A stretch of DNA of 64,000 bases from Albifimbria verrucaria (Eukaryota; Ascomycota; Sordariomycetes; Hypocreales; Stachybotryaceae). Both the position numbers and the translations under genes were made by a program. This document shows positions 12,391 through 25,200 of the stretch, piece by piece (positions within the stretch are counted from its first letter, which is position 1; the number at the start of each line of letters is the position of its first letter). The stretch lies in the NCBI GenBank assembly GCA_020081605.1, contig JAHREC010000018.1, positions 5,456,001-5,520,000 of the forward strand, read 5' to 3'. The notes beneath the pieces are model-generated. The model was not told where the DNA came from. It worked only from the letters and a program-made list of their open reading frames with translations, and did not search any database.

Positions 12391-14650
12391 TTACACCCTC
12401 TTAGCCTGGCGGCCCCTCTTGAAGCTCCTCACCCTCCTCATGTCTCGTGGGTCAAGCTCTACAGCGCTCTGAAGGCTACGCTTCGAGGGCTCGACATTGG
12501 CAGCCTTGATATCGCCGCAGTCGGGGCGCTTCAGCTCATTGCCGAAGGTGTCTGCCACCCAGATCGCTACTCCGTTGCTCCAACCGAAGCCTGTAATCGA
12601 ATTGGTTAGCCAAGTTTCTTTGGTTAGGAATTGGTGACATATTCTTGACTTACCTTCTACGACCTCGTATTCACCACCAGCACCGGCAACGTTGGTTGAG
12701 TTGTCGTTGTACTTCTCAAACATGATACCCTCGGCACTCTCCGAGATGCCTTCAAGCTTGGGCGTCTCTGAAGTCGAACCGCCTGTCGCGTACCAGGTGC
12801 AGAATGTGGAGTCGATGTATCGCTGGCCGAGACGCAGGGCCAGGTTGTGGACGCCGCGGTAGGCCGGGTCGTCCTCGCCAAAGGTTGCGGGGTGTTCTGA
12901 AGACCCTGCATGAGCACGTGCATCAGAGGCGGCCACACGTTGGGCTGATCCCACTGCTGGCCGGAGCGGAAGTTGGTCGCAGGGATGCCGCCAGCGCGCT
13001 CGTCGAGGTAAGTCGCGACACGGGCGTAGGCCGACTGGACGGCGTACGGGTTGTTCTTGAGGTACTCGGGCGCAGCACCCATCCAGAAGGGGTAGAACTG
13101 GGCCACGCTGAAGAGAACCTGCTGTCCGGACGAGGCGGTCTGGTTCTCGAGAGTAAGAGTGTCATCGTCCGCGGGCACGTAAATGTTCTGAGCTCCCGAG
13201 GTGAGGTTGTAGTCAAAGTAGCTGAACAGGGTCTGGTTCCACATGACAGCGTGAAGAGCCTCGCTTCGCTGGGCAGCCAGCTCAGCCCATTCATTGGCGG
13301 CCGTCTCGTTGCCGGTCAGGTTGTAGAAGTTGGCAATGGCAATCTCGTTGCCGTACAAAATGGAGTTGAGGTCGACGGGCACAATGTCGCGCGTGTTGAG
13401 GTACCTCAGGGGAAGTAGACATCGCGCGCGGCATCGTTGGGTCGTGAGTTCCAGCGGACGGTGTAGTCCCAGCCGCTCTCGGCACCCGTGGCAAGGTTGG
13501 CGTACAAATCGGCCTTTTGTGAGTCGTTCAGCGCCTCGGTCTGGGGTAGATGATGCCAGAGGCAGCGTAGTAAGACTCGTTGTTGGCGGTGATGTAATCC
13601 TCACGGTAAGACTCGGGACGCGGGCGGGTGTTTTCAACAGCATATCTGGGAATTGATTGTTAGCACAAGGCGAGAACTACCATTCTGCATATGATGGCCT
13701 ACCTGTTCAGGGTGTAAGTCTGGTTGCGAATCTTGACCTCAACGCTGCGGTTGTTGGTGAAGAATTCGTGCTCCTTGACGAGCAGAGGCAGCGCGCGCTC
13801 GAGAATATCAGTGTCGTTGGTGTGCTCGACGTAGATCCTGACCATCTGCGACAGCAGCGGGGCTGCGAGCGGTTGAGGTAGTAGATACGGGCACCGTTGG
13901 GAACGAAGCCGAATTGGTCAACGAAGTCGAGGAAGTTCTCAATCATGTTCTTGGAAATCTCAATGAATGAACCTCCAGTGCGCAGCAGGCCCTCAAGGAT
14001 CCAGTACGAGTCCCAGTAGTAAGGCTCACGGAAACGACCGCCGGCCACGACGAAAGTGTGGTTCACAGGGATGAAGCTGTTCGGGCATGAAGTGCAGTTG
14101 CCCACGGAGCCGCCGTACCGTCTCGTCAGGTCAGGCCAAATGTCAATGACCTTTTCGATGAACTGGCGAATGACAGAGTCGTCGACATTGTCCAGGAAGA
14201 CTGGGTCTGTCTCGAGCTCATCTCGAGGAACCTCCAGGAGCTCACCACCAGCGTCGGCAAAGTAGGTGTCTAGAAATTCATTGAGCGCCGAATTGTTAGA
14301 CAGGGGCTTTTCTAGTCTATCGAAAGCTCTTTGGATGTCTGCTAGGGATCGCTTGGCGGGCCTATGCGCGGGAGACGTCAATTAGCTTCACGGACTTACA
14401 CCAGTGGCTTGGTCGAGCTCAACCAGTAAAACGGCGAGCCCACCCAACCAGCTTTGGGCGCGAGAGCTTACATGTCGACAAAAGTCTTGGAATCTGTGAA
14501 CGGGCGAGCCAGTTCGATCTCCTCGAGGATATCGCCATGGCAGTAGATGGGCGAGTCGCAAGGCGCAATGACAGAGCCGTTGACGTACAGCGCCTGGACT
14601 ACGGGCGCCGACGCGGCGAGAGTAGCCGCAATGTGTTTAAACGAGGGCAT
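12391..14650 (-). CDS. secreted GH37 trehalase (animal-type)
   Basis: Alpha,alpha-trehalase of glycoside hydrolase family 37, hydrolysing trehalose to two glucose units. The product starts with a probable signal peptide (ATLAASAPVVQA) and then CDSPIYCHGDIL and DSKTFVDM, typical of extracellular trehalases. Both family signatures are seen: GGRFREPYYWDSY and QQWDQPNVWPP. Many N-x-S/T sites suggest a glycoprotein. Introns are 14362-14471, 13646-13702 and 12591-12653. Frames break at G runs 13859-13862, 13543-13546, 13409-13412 and 12889-12892; in each case one extra C on the coding strand restores the expected protein, so the gene is probably functional. The C-terminus is basic (RRVRSFKRGRQAKRV). 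It differs from the cytosolic neutral trehalase, which lacks a signal peptide. Confidence 0.88.
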
Positions 14651-16341
14651 CGTGTCTCAGCCTCCGTATTCACCTTGACTATTGGGAAGCCTAGAGGGTG
14701 TCAATTGGGTGCAAGACAAAGCAACGAAGCAAAGGAAGGAGCTGACTGCGCACGCCTGGGCTACGTAAAGACCGGAGTCGGGGGCAGCCATTACTATATA
14801 GACGAGGTGATCGTCATAGCTGGGGAGGGGACCAAGACTAGCTAGTCCATGGGGATACCACGCGGCACGCACAATGACTACGCCATGATGGGATGACATC
14901 GTGCCGATGCTTATTGAGTGGTTTTGCCTGCTTCCGCCAGCTTGATTGCTGCTATTCGCTTGGGCTCGGGTATGGAAGGTAGGGCCATGGTAGGTTGTGG
15001 CGACGAGGAAGAATGCGGAGAACGAGCTACCATGCTCAGATCCTGGCGCCGTCCATGGCCAAGGATGGGACTAAGTGACTAGGCCCTGGGGCTGCGTTGC
15101 CTGTTTCTCCGAATGATCGGCATTGGAAACAAGCCTCCGAGCAAGGTCATTCATTGATCGAGAAGACGAACACTTGTGTTTGTTGGACAACATGTATAAG
15201 TTAACAAGAAACGAGAGACATGAGTCTATCGCCAACTTACACCTCTCTCTTCAGACACAACCACCCAGACACTCAACCCTTCACCGACACAACACATCCT
15301 CCATGTAAGTTGTCCTACCTTCTCCACTCTTGTTTCTCGTCTTTCGTCAACAACCCCAACTTTTCCCCTTCGTCCCACTCTGGACAGGGCGTCATTAGTG
15401 GTTCCCCGCATTTCTAGCATCTTCATGGCGTCCGCAATAGAGCCGTAATCCCAACCCCTGGTAAACAATTTTTTTCCCTCTCTGCGTCTGCCCTGGGGCC
15501 CTGTGGCTTGTCCTGAGGTGACGTCAAGGACCGGTTGCTTTGCCCCGTGGCCCATCCCACCTTGAAGACGATTCCCCAGGCCTTTCTTGGTAGAGGCAAC
15601 TGGAGACTCGAGACGGCCGAACATGTCCGTCTGGACCTTGGGGCCATGGCACAGGTCAGTGGCTGTCATTAGCGGTTCCTGTCACCCTGGTCTGGTGGCA
15701 GAGTCATCTAGTCATACAAATCCGTCGACTTACGTTGCATCCCGGCCATGCTTTCGTGCAGTTGCTGCTGCTGGAGACGTTTTAGCCCAACGTGGTAATA
15801 AGCATCGACAACGGCCCGAAATGTCCATGCAAGGTCTGGGGATCGCCAACCCAACGTTCGATTTGACCGAGCTCTTAGCTTCACCGACAGACACCAAGAC
15901 CAAGATGGGGTTTCTAGAACTCGCTCATGTATCACGCGACCTCGAATGCAGGGACGCCCGCAGCTGCTGTATGCGCGGGCGGCTTCTTCGTACGGCATCA
16001 CAATGAGTCGACCCGACCATGCATAACCTCGGCGCCGAGATGGGGTCTGGCTTCCTGCTTGCGACGACGCGAGTTGACCAGAATTGACGCATGGCAAGGG
16101 ACCAGGGCCTTTGTCGGAAAGTTAATCTTTGGCGAGAGTCCATGGCTCGGTGGACTTTGAAGCAGCACCTAGACGCCACCAACTACGGCTTGCCTTGGTG
16201 CACAATGGCCGTTCTGTCATACGGATGGGAATACCGACTTTTGAGACTCTGTTATGTATTCTACCATGGCGCTAAACTTCAATCCTGTCCAAGGAACTCG
16301 CGACGCGTGGCTTGCCCGTTGACACGCTATTCAATAAATGC
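14651..16341. other. 1.7 kb intergenic region
   Basis: Upstream of the trehalase start and downstream of the threonine aldolase stop. No frame has recognisable protein features, and no RNA gene is seen. Confidence 0.5.
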
Positions 16342-17754
16342 TCAGTTGGATGCATACATGCTCGCCTGGCCAACCTTTTGCTGCGCCGCCTCCCGAGGCC
16401 CCGAAAACACCTTGTCAAACACCATGCCCAACCTCCGGAGCACCTCCTCGCCGTTCTCCGCGATCTGGTAGTGCGTGATCAGTCGGCCTCCGGTCACGAT
16501 CAGCCCGGCCTCCCGGCCCAGAGCGTTGAACCGCTGCGCACTGCACCCGGCAGCCTCGAGGTCCAGCCAGCACATGTTGGTGTGCACAGGGTGTACCAGC
16601 TTACCGCCCATGTGCGTCCACAGCGTCTCGACCCGACGGGCCATCTCGTGCGACGCGCGCAGCAGGCGGGCGCCGCGGCCGTCGGGAGACACGCCGAAAG
16701 CCTCGTCGAGCCCCACGCGGGCCGCGGCCGTCAGCAGGCCCGGCTGCCGGAGCCCGCCACCCATCGACTTGCGCACCCACCGGACGTGCCGCAGCGTCTC
16801 CGCCGACCCGACGATGATGCTGCCGACCGGCGCGGCTAGACCCTTGGAGAAGCACATGGTGACGGTGTCGAAGTTCGAGCAGTATTGGGGCAGGCTACCA
16901 GCGCCGGCCGCGACCGCCTCCCACAGACGTGCGCCGTCGAGGTGCAGGCGGATGCCGTGGCTGCGAGCGAAGGCTGAGATGCGTTGGATCTCGGCCAGAG
17001 GCATGATGATACCGTTGAGCGTGTTCTCCAGGCTAATCACCTTGGTAGGGCACGAATGGACGTCGTCGTCTAAGACTACATTATCCATCACATCTTCCAG
17101 CGTAAGATAGATGCCGTTCCGGGGCATCACCGTCTTGAACAGAGCACCTGTGATGGCTGCCGGTCTACCCAGGTTGTTAGTGTCTTGCTTTCCCGCTTCT
17201 TCAGTTGACAACATACCCTCCGGCTTCGTACTGCACGATATGTGATCGGTGGTCGCATAGGACACCGTGTGGGGGCTGGGTAAGCAGTGTCCGCAACGAC
17301 AACAAGTTACCCATGGTGCCAGAAGAGACAAAGAGGCCTGCCTCTTTTCCCGTTAGTTGAGCGACGTGAGCCTCGAGGTTCGTTGTCGAGGGGTCTTCCT
17401 TCCAGACATCGTCTCTTAGTGTGCATGAGATGACGGCCTCCAGCATGGACGGCGTAGGAGTGGTCATGGTATCGCCTATACAAGTCATCAGCATCAGCAT
17501 CCCGGTATCTTCTTCTCTCATCCAACTCCAGAAACCCTCTTACTTCTCAAGTCCACCGCCGACGGGCCCCTACCCCCAATCCATGCGTTGTGAACGCCAC
17601 CATCGCATCGACTGGCCGTGACGCTGAATGAGCGCGCAGCCACAGCTGGACGGTAAGTAGCAGGAGTGCTCAGGAGGGTCGAGGCCCTCAGGCTTCTTGA
17701 TATGCTTCGCGCCGAGGCCATGGCTTCCGGAGGCTTCACGCTTCTGATATTCAC
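16342..17754 (-). CDS. low-specificity L-threonine aldolase
   Basis: PLP-dependent enzyme cleaving L-threonine or allo-threonine to glycine and acetaldehyde. Visible features are RSDTMTTPTPSML at the N-terminal end of the fold, GKEAGLFVSSGTMGN, CDHRSHI, LHLDGARLWEA and the PLP-lysine segment CFSKGLAAPVGS (Lys codon 16843-16845). Introns are 17476-17543 and 17165-17216, both GT-AG and phase-consistent. The frame is intact. The N-terminus before the conserved fold is rich in Arg, Ser and Ala and looks like a mitochondrial presequence; starts at 17754 or at the second Met (17721) are both possible. Confidence 0.9.
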
Positions 17755-20700
17755 AAAACTCCCAAACTACGCCTTCCGTCTCCTCGTGTTAGGATGTCAC
17801 GACCTCTTTAGTCACTGTGAAAGAAAACCCCGATGCTAAGCGTTAGGTCTCCTCCAGTTTAAAGTGGGTTCTTATATCCACACGATGCAACAGATTGGTA
17901 GAATTCGGCGTTTTTGGTGTTCTAGAAAAGACCCTTTGCAAAAAAAAACTTCGGTGTCCGATCGTGTAGCCAAAGTCACCGTAGAAAATTATGGAGAAAC
18001 CCGATAAGAAAAATCCTTCACCTTCCTGAGATGCCCTGTCAGAAGAACTTTTGCTTTTGAATGCCTGGACATGTCTGACCCGAGGACCACGATCAAGTTA
18101 CGTGATGGAATTCGGCTCCGTACGGCTAGTTGTCGAATGCTTAGCCTCGCATTTCCGAGCGCAACGCAAATGAGGAAACTAAGGTCAAACCATGACACAC
18201 GGATTTGGGCTGGCAGAGCTCGGCGGCAACGGATGTGCAATTGGCTAGGGTGGGCTATCTAGTGCGTCTACGTCGAGTGTGAGAAGCTAGTGTCAAGGAG
18301 AGATTAGCAGGAGGAAGACGTGAAGCGGTGGGCAGGCCTCGTTGCTTCTTCCCGTGTCTGTCAGGCCTAGACAGAGCCCGTGAGCCTCTTCAAATCAACT
18401 AAGAGTCGACATGTTTGAGCCTAAGCTCGGGGTCATGTGCCGACTAGATAGGCCTTAGGTGAGGTAATGAAATCAGGGTCCCCGGAGAGACGTTCCGCGT
18501 GTATCAACCCCACAATGCCGGTTGACGGAGCCCGTGGGCTTGCGAACGACCGCGAGAGGTTGAAGGAAACATTACCGAATGGGTAGTCTCGGCCAGTTTG
18601 ACGTTGCATAGACACAAGGGCCGCATGGAATGCAGGCGTGGGCACTGATTCGTCCATCTGCCCAGGCATGGAACTCCAAGACAGGACCCCGGTTCCGAGG
18701 CAGCGGTTCCTCCAGCACGCGCGCTATGTTATTCTGTTACACGGACAAGTGAGGAGCGTTTAGAGGGTTCGGTTTGTTTAGGTAGGTCCTGGTCCTCGAG
18801 CCCCAAGCCTGTGAGCGCAGCAGTCCTGGTCCATACCACGTCTTACATACCTCATTGTGATGTATCGCCAAGTCCCCGAACCCCAATCTTTAGTCTCGGC
18901 AATCCACGGCAATGCCGACGAAGCTGTCGCTCTTATTCTTGACACATAGATATCGCGGGGCCACAGACGCAGGAGCCGGAGTGCAGCGGGTATGCGTCTC
19001 AGCAACACCTGCAACTTGACCGTAAATGGGTGAATTCCTTGATCGGTGACCAGTCTTTTGCACACGGAACCAGAACCACGGCTCATGTAATGCTTTCTTA
19101 CGGGCGCATTTTGCATCATAAACTTGGTACTTTCGCTGTTGTTTTCCTGTCCCAGAGAGCAACTCGCATCATCTGCCCGCGTCTTGTGACCAAAAGCCCA
19201 TAAGCCTGAGTCTCAACTGGCAACCAACCTACGTTATTGAAACCAATTAACATGGGGGTTGTCAGCCAAAGGATATAGCTATGACAACCGCTTCTGGACC
19301 ACTGTCCCAAACAAGCCAGGACATAGAACAGGCTCTCTAATAGTGCGATTAGGCTGGACGACCAAGAAAAAACAAGAGGACAAAATCAACAACAAAAATA
19401 TACACTCAGCTCCTATAGCCTATATCCAATCTCTCCCTTCCCTTCCTCTCCCCCTCCTCCTCCTCCTCCTCCTCTAAGGAAAAACCACCCCCTCCCTTTT
19501 TTCTCCTCCCAACCACCCCTGCTGCAGTGATGCGCTGGCAATGCGCTGGCAACGGCTGCTCACGCCGCACGCCCCTCCCTCGCGGGCACAGCAGGATGCA
19601 TCCGGGCGACTCTCTTCTGTTTCTGTTTCCCTTTTCAAAACCCAAGACCTGCTGGCTCGAGTATCACAGGAATTCGACATGACGATCCCTCTCGTTCCTC
19701 GGCCTTGGGCCCTCTCTTCGCGCGCACGCAACGTTGTGGCAGCGTGGCCCTCCACGACACAACGCGCAACACCCAGGATAACCAGCCAATACTGCAACCA
19801 CGGCCTGAAGCGTCCGTAGACGCTGAGCTCTCCAGCACATGCCGCCCAATGGGAAGCAGAAATGCCCTGTTTCAGCGAGGGACCTGGTGCTCCTCAGGAT
19901 GCAGCGCTGAGTTGGCCAACGCATCAAAAAGTGGTCCGTGTCCAGCGCAGCACGGCAAGCTCCTCCACAATATCTCGTCCTCTTGCCCTCCTCCTCGCCT
20001 CGTGCGTTTGGCATCTTCATTTATTTTTTTCTTTCTTACTCTTTCTTACATGCATAAGATCCTTAAAGCCATCCATCGCTTGAAATTTTCTTATTTCCAA
20101 CTTCTAACGATCGCAGGCTGCGTTGCGCCGGGGCGGCCGTCTGGCGCAGTTTGGCGCCGTAATCCAGGACAGTCCTCCCTGACTTATACGAGGTAGTACC
20201 ACCATATCATGGGATCCAGCGCTCACTCATTTTTCTCGTCGCATCGTGCTCGCCCTTATGCTCTGGAATAAAAACGAGGTTCTCCGCTACAGGATTAATT
20301 AATATCATTCATCGCATTCGCCATGGCTGGACCCACGACAAAGTCGCGGCTGCTTTGTTCGTGAATCCACGAGCCTGCCCACCGTCCCCTGGATAGCCCG
20401 TCACACATGCGAATTCAAATTTCAGTGCCCACTGGAGAGGAAGATACTGGTTCATCATCAAGTCATCATCCATCATAAGACCGTGAACTAGGTACCCAAC
20501 ATAGGACACACTTCGCTTGCTAAACACCAGAACATATGTTCTCCCAAGGACAAAATGCATCAATAATCCACCCAAAGAGAACCGGCCCACGTCACAGCGA
20601 TCAAGGCTAGTGCCCATCGCATCGTGTCTCCCTACGGCACGTCGTTCCTACCTCGGCCAGTGCTGAAACCCTGCCGGACCAAAAATAAGGACACACTTCG

Positions 20701-21007
20701 CCAGAAATGTGCCAGGAAAGCAATGGAAATCCAACACATTAACCGAATGACGCCTTCATCTTTATGCCGCTTCAAGAGGATATCGCGAGAAGGAGAAATG
20801 TATACCTGCCGCCCGTCGTCCGGGCAGATCTTTGCCGTCGCTGGCTGTGCTTTCTTTGCTGCGGAGACCCGAAACGATGCATCAAAGGTATGTATGGCTT
20901 CGGGAGATGGACGGAGCCGGGAATGAGGCCAGCGGTCGCCTCTCGAGCCAGGAGCACGGGGAAGCCTGTGCCGTTGCGTCTCCGCAACCTGACAGCCCTC
21001 GTCATCT
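17755..21007. other. 3.2 kb gene-free region
   Basis: Between the threonine aldolase promoter and the ARL8 stop. Frames on both strands are short and compositionally unconvincing. A CT-rich tract lies at about 19430-19515. No tRNA, 5S rRNA or transposon motif was recognised. Confidence 0.45.
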
Positions 21008-21876
21008 TTACCTGTTCGCCCATTTTACGAGGAACTGGACCACGGCGTCGAGATTCGTCTCCTCCTTGGCGCTGATGCCGTAGCAGCAGACCTCACGGCC
21101 CTGGATGCTCTTCAGGTCCAGGTCGTCAATCAGCTCGTCTACCGACAGCTTCTCCTCCAGGTCCGACTTATTGCCGAGCACGAGGAGTGGAATGCCGGCC
21201 AGGGAGGGTGGCTCATTAAGGAATGCAGTTCATCCTTTGCTTGAGGGATAAGAGGGATATCCGCAATGTCAACGATAAAGACAATGGCGTTTACGCCCCG
21301 ACAATATCTTTCCCACATTGTCCGGAAGCGTGGCTGCCCGCCGATATCCCAGCACTTCAATGTTACATGACCTCGTTGCACCTGCTTCATGTTGAAACCG
21401 ACGGTCGGAATTGAGCTACACAGCACGCGCAATCAGCTTGGATATTCCAGAGTCGACTGTCTTATCGACGAGACAGTGTCTAGCGCGATGCGCCGAGGAG
21501 GAGGAAGAGGAGGATATGGGATGTTGGGTTTGCGCTTACTCGAGGGTGAACTCGCCGCCCTGGAGATGGAATGTTAGTGACGGCGCCCAGTAAGGTGAGT
21601 GACGACGGAAGAGTCAGCACTTACAGCCAGGACTCGCAACAGCGACGTTTTTCCGGCATTCTGCAGACCAACCATGGTCACCTCCATCTCGAGAGCCCTA
21701 TCGTGCCGTGTCAACAACAGAACGATTGCCGACGACAACCGCGCGCACGGGTGGGGTCCCTCCAGGTCCAACATGTGACAGAGGAGAAACCCCGAATTCC
21801 TGCGTCGAGCATATCGGCTGACTTACCAGAAGGTCCGCAACAGCCAGTCGTACACCTTGCGAAAGAGTCCGGCCAT
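21008..21876 (-). CDS. ARL8: ARL8-family small GTPase
   Basis: Arf-like GTPase of the Arl8 group, which in animals recruits lysosome/vacuole trafficking effectors. The first exon gives a short amphipathic N-terminus ([17 protein letters not shown]), as in Arl8. Then follow the P-loop [15 protein letters not shown] (switch I), [10 protein letters not shown] (switch II) and GNKSDL. Introns are 21698-21826, 21560-21624 and 21416-21539; the exon between the last two (21540-21559) is only 20 bp. One base is missing around 21208-21220, in a C/G-rich stretch before [13 protein letters not shown]. The stop at 21008-21010 overlaps a GTAAAG that could instead be a 5' splice site, so the last residues are uncertain. 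Confidence 0.85.
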
Positions 21877-22768
21877 GGTGTATCGAGAAGCAGGTTGCGA
21901 TCTGCGTGTGGAAAGGGTGGCCGTGTAGTAAACGGCTGGGTCGACCGGCTCGGAGCGCGAAAACGAGAAGGGCGCGATCCAAGAAGGAGCGAATATCGCA
22001 AGAGTTGGAACCAAAGGGGTGAATCGAGCGACGACGTGGCTGGCCGAGGGTGCCTGATCAAAAGGACAGGACGTGACGACGTGACGAAGCGATGCACACT
22101 AGGGTTGGAAGCCTTGAGTGGGAGAGTCTGCGGGGCAGCCACCGAGGCAAGAGAGGGAACGAATGCGCAGTAGGAAAAAAACAAAGTGAAGGAGAGCTGC
22201 AGGACAAGAGGCAAAGGAACTGTATTTATCGCGAAGCGCTCGTAGACAGTGGTGGCGGCAAGACAAGAGGGAGAAAGCGGCGATGTGATGAAAGGTGGGA
22301 GAAGAAGCTTCGTCGCTGCGCCAGACAAACAAACAGCAGAGGTGACGAGCGGCGTGGAGGAGGGAGGGGGCCAGCAAAGGTCCCCACCTTTGACGGGATG
22401 ACGGCCGAGACAGACGGCCACAGCTAAGAAGAGGAACCGGGGTCAGTCACCAGAGACCCGTGCTCGAGCCTGTGGCGTCTGCTACTCTAGAGAGAGAGAG
22501 CAGCTAGCTGCGTAGGTTACGTGTGATGATGGCCGAGCCAAGGTGAGGTAAAACGGACGCGTGGGACTTGTCTCTGTCTCCGTCGAATGTTGACCAGGTA
22601 GGTGCTTCGTAGTGGTAGCCCAGAACAGCATGTAATATCGCATCGAGTCACCGGATCGCGCTGCTAATGTTGGTTAACCGCTGTAGCGTTCCATTCGTCT
22701 GCCGAGCTAGGGCGATCATTAGCCGGGGTTCCTCGACCCTCCTAAACGTGAGGATTGCGGAGCATCAA

Positions 22769-22808
22769 ACCGAACCGAACCAGACCAGACCAGACCAAAC
22801 CAAACCAA
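22769..22808. repeat. ACCGA/ACCAG/ACCAA pentanucleotide array
   Basis: Eight consecutive 5-bp units: two ACCGA, three ACCAG, three ACCAA. This looks like a minisatellite drifting at its last two bases. A pure ACCAG array recurs at 43867-43891. Confidence 0.85.
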
Positions 22809-24846
22809 TGTGTAGTCCTCCGTGCTCGTCTTCCCTGCTGGGCTGGGCTGGCGCCTACGAGATGGACCTTTGCCCTGCTCGCTACAGGGATGCCGAGGAG
22901 ATTTGCGCGATCACAGGTTCACCTTGACGAGCTCCCAGACTATCCCCAAGCCCACACCCCGTTGGACACCGAATGGCGGATGAGGCTGAGCACTGTGCTG
23001 TAGCTCCCGAGATAAGGCCAAACCAGCCTTGACCCGTCGCTGTCTCTTTTGGCCGGCGCCGTGGCGTCACTTACTGGCTGGGGCCGGGCTCGACAGGGTC
23101 AACAGCCTCGAGAGCGCGCGCGTGTGCGTTTGGAGCTGCCGCCGAGCGAGGTGATTGTGATTGTTCCTGATGGCAAACCATGCAGCAGCCCGCTTGCAGG
23201 GTCAGTGAGCTCCTTGTGCTCTGTACGGATTACGGGCCTCTAGAACCTCAGTATGCGCGCGGGTGCAGCGTGGCAGGGGTTTGGAGTTGACGGATGCGGA
23301 TGGGAAAAGGCGTTATCGTACAGATACGATAAATACCCTAACCTCTCTTTGCCTGACCTGACGTACAGCTACAGGGACTAGGTAGGTACCGTACCGTAGG
23401 CAGGCAGGCCGGCACCTTATTGCACCTTGGCCCCAATATGAAACGCTGCTCGTGGTGATATCATCCACCGTTGCCGACCTGTTCCTGGCGGCTCAAACGC
23501 TGTAATTGAAACCTGGAGAAATGACGAATCTGGAAGAACCAGTTGCTGACGGGAAACTCCGCGGCGATGATTGCCTGCACTGTGTTGATGTTGATGTTGA
23601 CAATGCTATGAGAGGTACAGGCCAAAGCCAAGGCAGCAGATTGCAGTGGCGGCAGCCTGGATTATTCAAAAGAAAAATGAGCAGATCTACAAGAAGCTCA
23701 ACCAAGATCACAATAAATACCACTGATCAGATGAACCACAAGCGAGCTGCGTGAGAAAACATGTTAGGCGTGGACAAGTAAGGCATCCAGCAAACCCAAC
23801 TAACCACCACTCACACTTACCTTGGGCTCCTTAAAGCTGTAGCCTAGCTAAGCAAACAAGGCATACACATACACGCACATGCACACACGACTACAAACCC
23901 GATACAGAAGTAACAGGTCGAAAATCACCAGCATTTGCCCAGCTCAGACGAAGATCCATATCAAAGCTCTGCAGCAACTGCAGCAACTGCAGCAACCACC
24001 GAGAGAGCCTCCGAATAGCAATCGACTAAAACCGACGGCAAATCATCTCAACCTGGACGAGGCAACCACATCTCCCCGTCATACAAGCTCGACCCCTCGG
24101 TGGTATCGTGCCAGCCCAAGGCCGAGGTTGGTTGGCCGCAACCTCCTCTAGTTGGTTAGCCTGCCCCTTGTCTTGATCCCAAAACAATGGTAACGCTGTC
24201 ACGAGGCCTGCTATGCATATCGGAACCCACTGTGAAGCAGCCCGCAGATGCCGGTGATTTATCCTTGGAGCCCTGATTGACCGCATCGACAAGGCGGCCG
24301 ATGGCTGTGCCATGTCCTCAGCAAACAACAAGCTAGCTCTTGATTTACGTTGGCCTTGTTCCATGGCGCAGCATACACCGGCGCCCTCGGTGCTTCTTCA
24401 GCATGATGGCTGTCAAGCTGCTTGCCGGGAGGCGATGTGAATGAGCAGAGGCAGAGGGAACAAGCCCCGCATGCAACCACTCAACTCGATGATGCACATG
24501 TAGCATGCAAACGACCCTCCTGCACCACCACATGGTCGTAGCCATGCATCCCGACCTGCTTTACCTTGATGCAGCCGAGGGGATGGAGGGAGGCAGAGGC
24601 ACCAGAGAGGTGGAGGACCATGCTGATCTAGGCATGTTAGAGACGTCCTGTACCTGCTGATTCATGAACAACCAGCCATTTTATCCAAGCACATCGGAGA
24701 ACGAGACAACTGCCCCCATCCGTAATGACCAGTTAAAACAATTCGCATTCGCAATGTCTTTGATCAGCGTGTCGGCATTTGAGCGAATCATGGTCCTGTG
24801 CATGTCCTTTGGTGAACAAATCTAACATCTGACGCAAGAAGCGGCA

Positions 24847-24903
24847 GCAGCAGTGTATAGTAGCAGCAGTAGTAGCAGCAGTAGTAGCAGCAGTGGCAGC
24901 AGC
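24847..24903. repeat. AGC/AGT trinucleotide microsatellite
   Basis: Imperfect run of AGC and AGT triplets about 300 bp upstream of the RPA135 start. It lies outside any supported coding frame. Confidence 0.85.
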
Positions 24904-25200
24904 TCCGGGTTTCCCACCAGGCTTATCTTATCGATAACGCTCCCACTCATGTGATCTTTATCAGCCAATTTTTTCCGCGATAGCTCCAGAAATTTTCCCG
25001 AAGCGTATGCGCTGCCACCAAGTGCCGCCTTCAATAAGCAAGCATTTTTAATTCCAGCGGGACGAGCGGACAACTGTAGCTTGCACGGTTTCCCGGGGCT
25101 TCACCACTCTCTAGCCATCCAATCTCGGCGTCCCAGCCCCTTTGACCAACCCAGGGTTCCCTTCGGCCTTGTCGCCTGTTTCCCGTCAATACCGCCCGCC

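Larger units (their letters stand above)
21877..25200. other. 3.3 kb divergent intergenic region
   Basis: Contains the ARL8 promoter on the left and the RPA135 promoter on the right. A 236-codon minus-strand frame at 21711-22421 overlaps ARL8 exons out of frame and has no protein-like character. Simple repeats are listed separately. Confidence 0.45.

Noticed and set aside
12391..14650. trehalase as a pseudogene because of four frame breaks
   Set aside because: All breaks are one base short in G/C runs, both signatures and splice sites are intact, and the same error type affects essential genes in the window.
21711..22421. 236-codon minus-strand open frame
   Set aside because: It overlaps ARL8 exons and introns in a different frame and is low in charged, protein-like patches; it is the leader and promoter of ARL8.
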